This document shows, one piece after another, positions 62,373-64,000 of a DNA stretch of 64,000 bases. The notes beneath the pieces are model-generated. The model did no database searches. It saw nothing but the letters and a program-made list of their open reading frames with translations, and was not told the origin of the DNA. The position numbers and the translations under genes were made by a program. Location: contig NW_027395276.1 of assembly GCF_027580225.2 (NCBI RefSeq), positions 2,401,001-2,465,000 on the forward strand, in the 5' to 3' direction. This DNA comes from Misgurnus anguillicaudatus. Taxonomy: Eukaryota; Chordata; Actinopteri; Cypriniformes; Cobitidae. Every line of letters starts with the position of its first letter. Position 1 is the first letter of the stretch.

Positions 62373-64000
62373 TAGCAGTGCAGTACATAGGCTGTTTCTC
62401 AACATGCGTTCTTCAGCGATCTTGCGTCCTTGTGTTCTCGCTCTACCTCATCATTAACAGTCGAAGGCCCTGTCCCAAATTGTGCACTTCATGTGGACTT
62501 TCGGTCTCGTGGCCTTAAATTGCGCGTGCTCGCTTAGTCTATGAGTCTGTAGGGTGTCCCATCTGTCATTTTTACGCTTTGAAGTGTGCTCATCAGTGCC
62601 TCTTTTGCCCCCTTGATGCGGTCTTCAGCGAAGCCCGCACTGCAGCAGGCTTCGCGCACTTTACAAACCCAGAAGTCATTGCGAAAGAGCAATCAGACGA
62701 CGGAAGCAGGGACGTGCACAGACATTTTGAGGGGCAGGGGCTCAAGTGAAATAAAGGGCACCTTTCATAATTATGTTTTTTTTTAAACAAAAAGTATATT
62801 AACACAATTCTGACTTCCTTTTTTAAAAAATATTTAAAAAGTTAATTAATTTTATCTTCCTCAAACTCACGCAATTGTTTAATTTTCAAAAGATGTCTAC
62901 AAAATAATCAGTTCACACAGACATCATGGTCTCCTTAGTAGTCTATGTTTATAGAGCAGCAAAGGAAGCCATTACACAATGTGCATGTTTTGAAAACATT
63001 AAATTACATATTAATTACAAATTTAAAATGCTAATAACAAAGTTGTGACAGCTGAGTTAGCGCTACACGCCAATAAATGCTATATCATATGCTAACGTTT
63101 AGCTGATTAGTTGTTAGTTGTTACTCAAAATGTATTTTTGTCTGATAAGGGCTCAAAATATAAGGTCTGTTTACTAATGTGAGCTTCTGGCATGAGCCTC
63201 AGAGCAGAGCAAGCAGAGCAGAGCTCAACATTATTATTCATGGCCCTTTCAAATAGGGCAAAAATAGACGATTTAATTAAAATGACAAATTCTAGGGTTG
63301 TAAATAGACATGTAAAAACGTTTTTGGATAATTTTTGCACTTAATAAAGCAACATACCTTCTATGTAATTGTCAAAGAACAATTTAACATATTATGACAA
63401 CACATCCTATGGCACCTTTAATCTTAGGTTTCATATTTATTAGGGTTACACATGTCAGAAACAACAAATATAGATTAGGCCTATTTTATTTGTATTTTAT
63501 ATTTTACTTTTTTGTGATGTCAGTGAAAATTCTGACTGGGCAAGTAAAATACTGAACCATCAGATTTCTTCCCAATCTACTCCAGCACTCCAGTATAACA
63601 CATTATACTTATTTAACAGACATTACAAAAAACGCAAAAAAAGCTTACTACTGTAGTTAGCAATTATTTTATTGTTTGTGCTTTATTATTTTATGAGCAG
63701 TCTGTTTACACTATACACTACACTGTTACAAGTTTGTAACTCTTCAGGTTAATATGGGATTGCCATGGAAAACAATGTCCCTGAATCGTTATGTGTAACA
63801 ACGTGTCCCATATTTTATGCATAAAACTGTTAATATAAGAATGCTTTCTTCCTCACACACTTACCGGTAGCTGCCTGCATAATCATGCACATGATCGCGT
63901 CTCTCGTTCAGGCGCTTTGGCGCTTGAAGCGCGAATGATGCAGCACGAGTGTAGACAAGCCAATCATAAAGCAAAGTAAGTTAGAGAGGCGGGACTAAGG
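62373..64000. other. acss2 intron 7, no exon seen
   Basis: No candidate for the next acss2 exon (expected to approach the ATP-binding region) was found. A TTAA-type right tip (CTATGGCACCT|TTAA) lies at about 63410-63424, and a left tip of the same family (AGGTGCCATAG) at about 59964. Confidence 0.5.

Noticed and set aside
59964..63424. One 3.4-kb TTAA element spanning acss2 exons 6 and 7 (left tip at 59964, right tip at 63420)
   Set aside because: Both ends carry the same internal segment (GAGTTAGCGCTA...), so they are two overlapping fragments of separate copies, not the two ends of one element.

Overview
The window looks like a piece of a teleost genome, most likely a cyprinid (zebrafish/carp/goldfish type). 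It is AT-rich and intron-rich, dense with short inverted-repeat DNA transposons typical of cyprinids, and holds two vertebrate housekeeping genes split into exons with GT-AG junctions. No bacterial operon, CRISPR array, rRNA or tRNA gene is visible. Everything below was read by eye; family names for repeats rest on terminal sequences and target-site duplications (TSDs), not on database searches.

Genes. (1) ndufv2, the 24-kDa [2Fe-2S] subunit of mitochondrial complex I, is complete on the minus strand: eight coding exons from 49324 (ATG) to 32582 (stop), 735 bp of CDS, 244 residues, all junctions in frame. (2) acss2, a cytosolic/nuclear acetyl-CoA synthetase, lies head-to-head with it on the plus strand. 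Its first seven coding exons (50934-62054, 250 codons) are present and the rest runs off the right edge. The two start codons are 1.6 kb apart. (3) A CpG-richer stretch at 29.7-31.1 kb, 2.5 kb beyond the end of ndufv2, looks like a promoter and may be the start of a leftward gene. ANKRD12 follows NDUFV2 in the human genome and is the obvious candidate, but no coding exon was identified.

Mobile DNA. The left half (1-29.7 kb) is nearly all transposon-derived or featureless. Its highlight is a very young, non-autonomous LTR retrotransposon (24451-27737). It has two apparently identical 426-bp LTRs with TG...CA ends and a 5-bp TSD (AAATG). There is no tRNA-type primer site; instead a 10-nt site after the 5' LTR is exactly complementary to the predicted 5' end of its own transcript, which is the self-priming arrangement of Tf1/sushi elements. 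In place of gag-pol it carries one 779-codon ORF made of a small N-terminal domain, a basic patch, Ser/Glu/Pro tandem repeats and Pro-Pro-Trp tandem repeats. This is the best candidate here for something undescribed.

Other DNA elements: many hAT-like elements with 8-bp TSDs (641, 2518, 3420, 6297, 13451, 21390, 21684, 34866, 35452), deep nests (9.2-11.6, 13.5-15.4 and 21.4-22.9 kb), a family with 6-bp TSDs in two copies (9201 and 17536), a series of TTAA-flanked elements all starting AGG, PIF/Harbinger-like and Tc1-like MITEs, large foldbacks, and two decayed elements with THAP-like and SWIM-like coding relics.

Larger structure. A 336-bp piece in acss2 intron 2 (52422-52757) is a diverged copy of the sequence around ndufv2 exon 1, but lacks the roughly 130 bp that hold exon 1 and the start codon.
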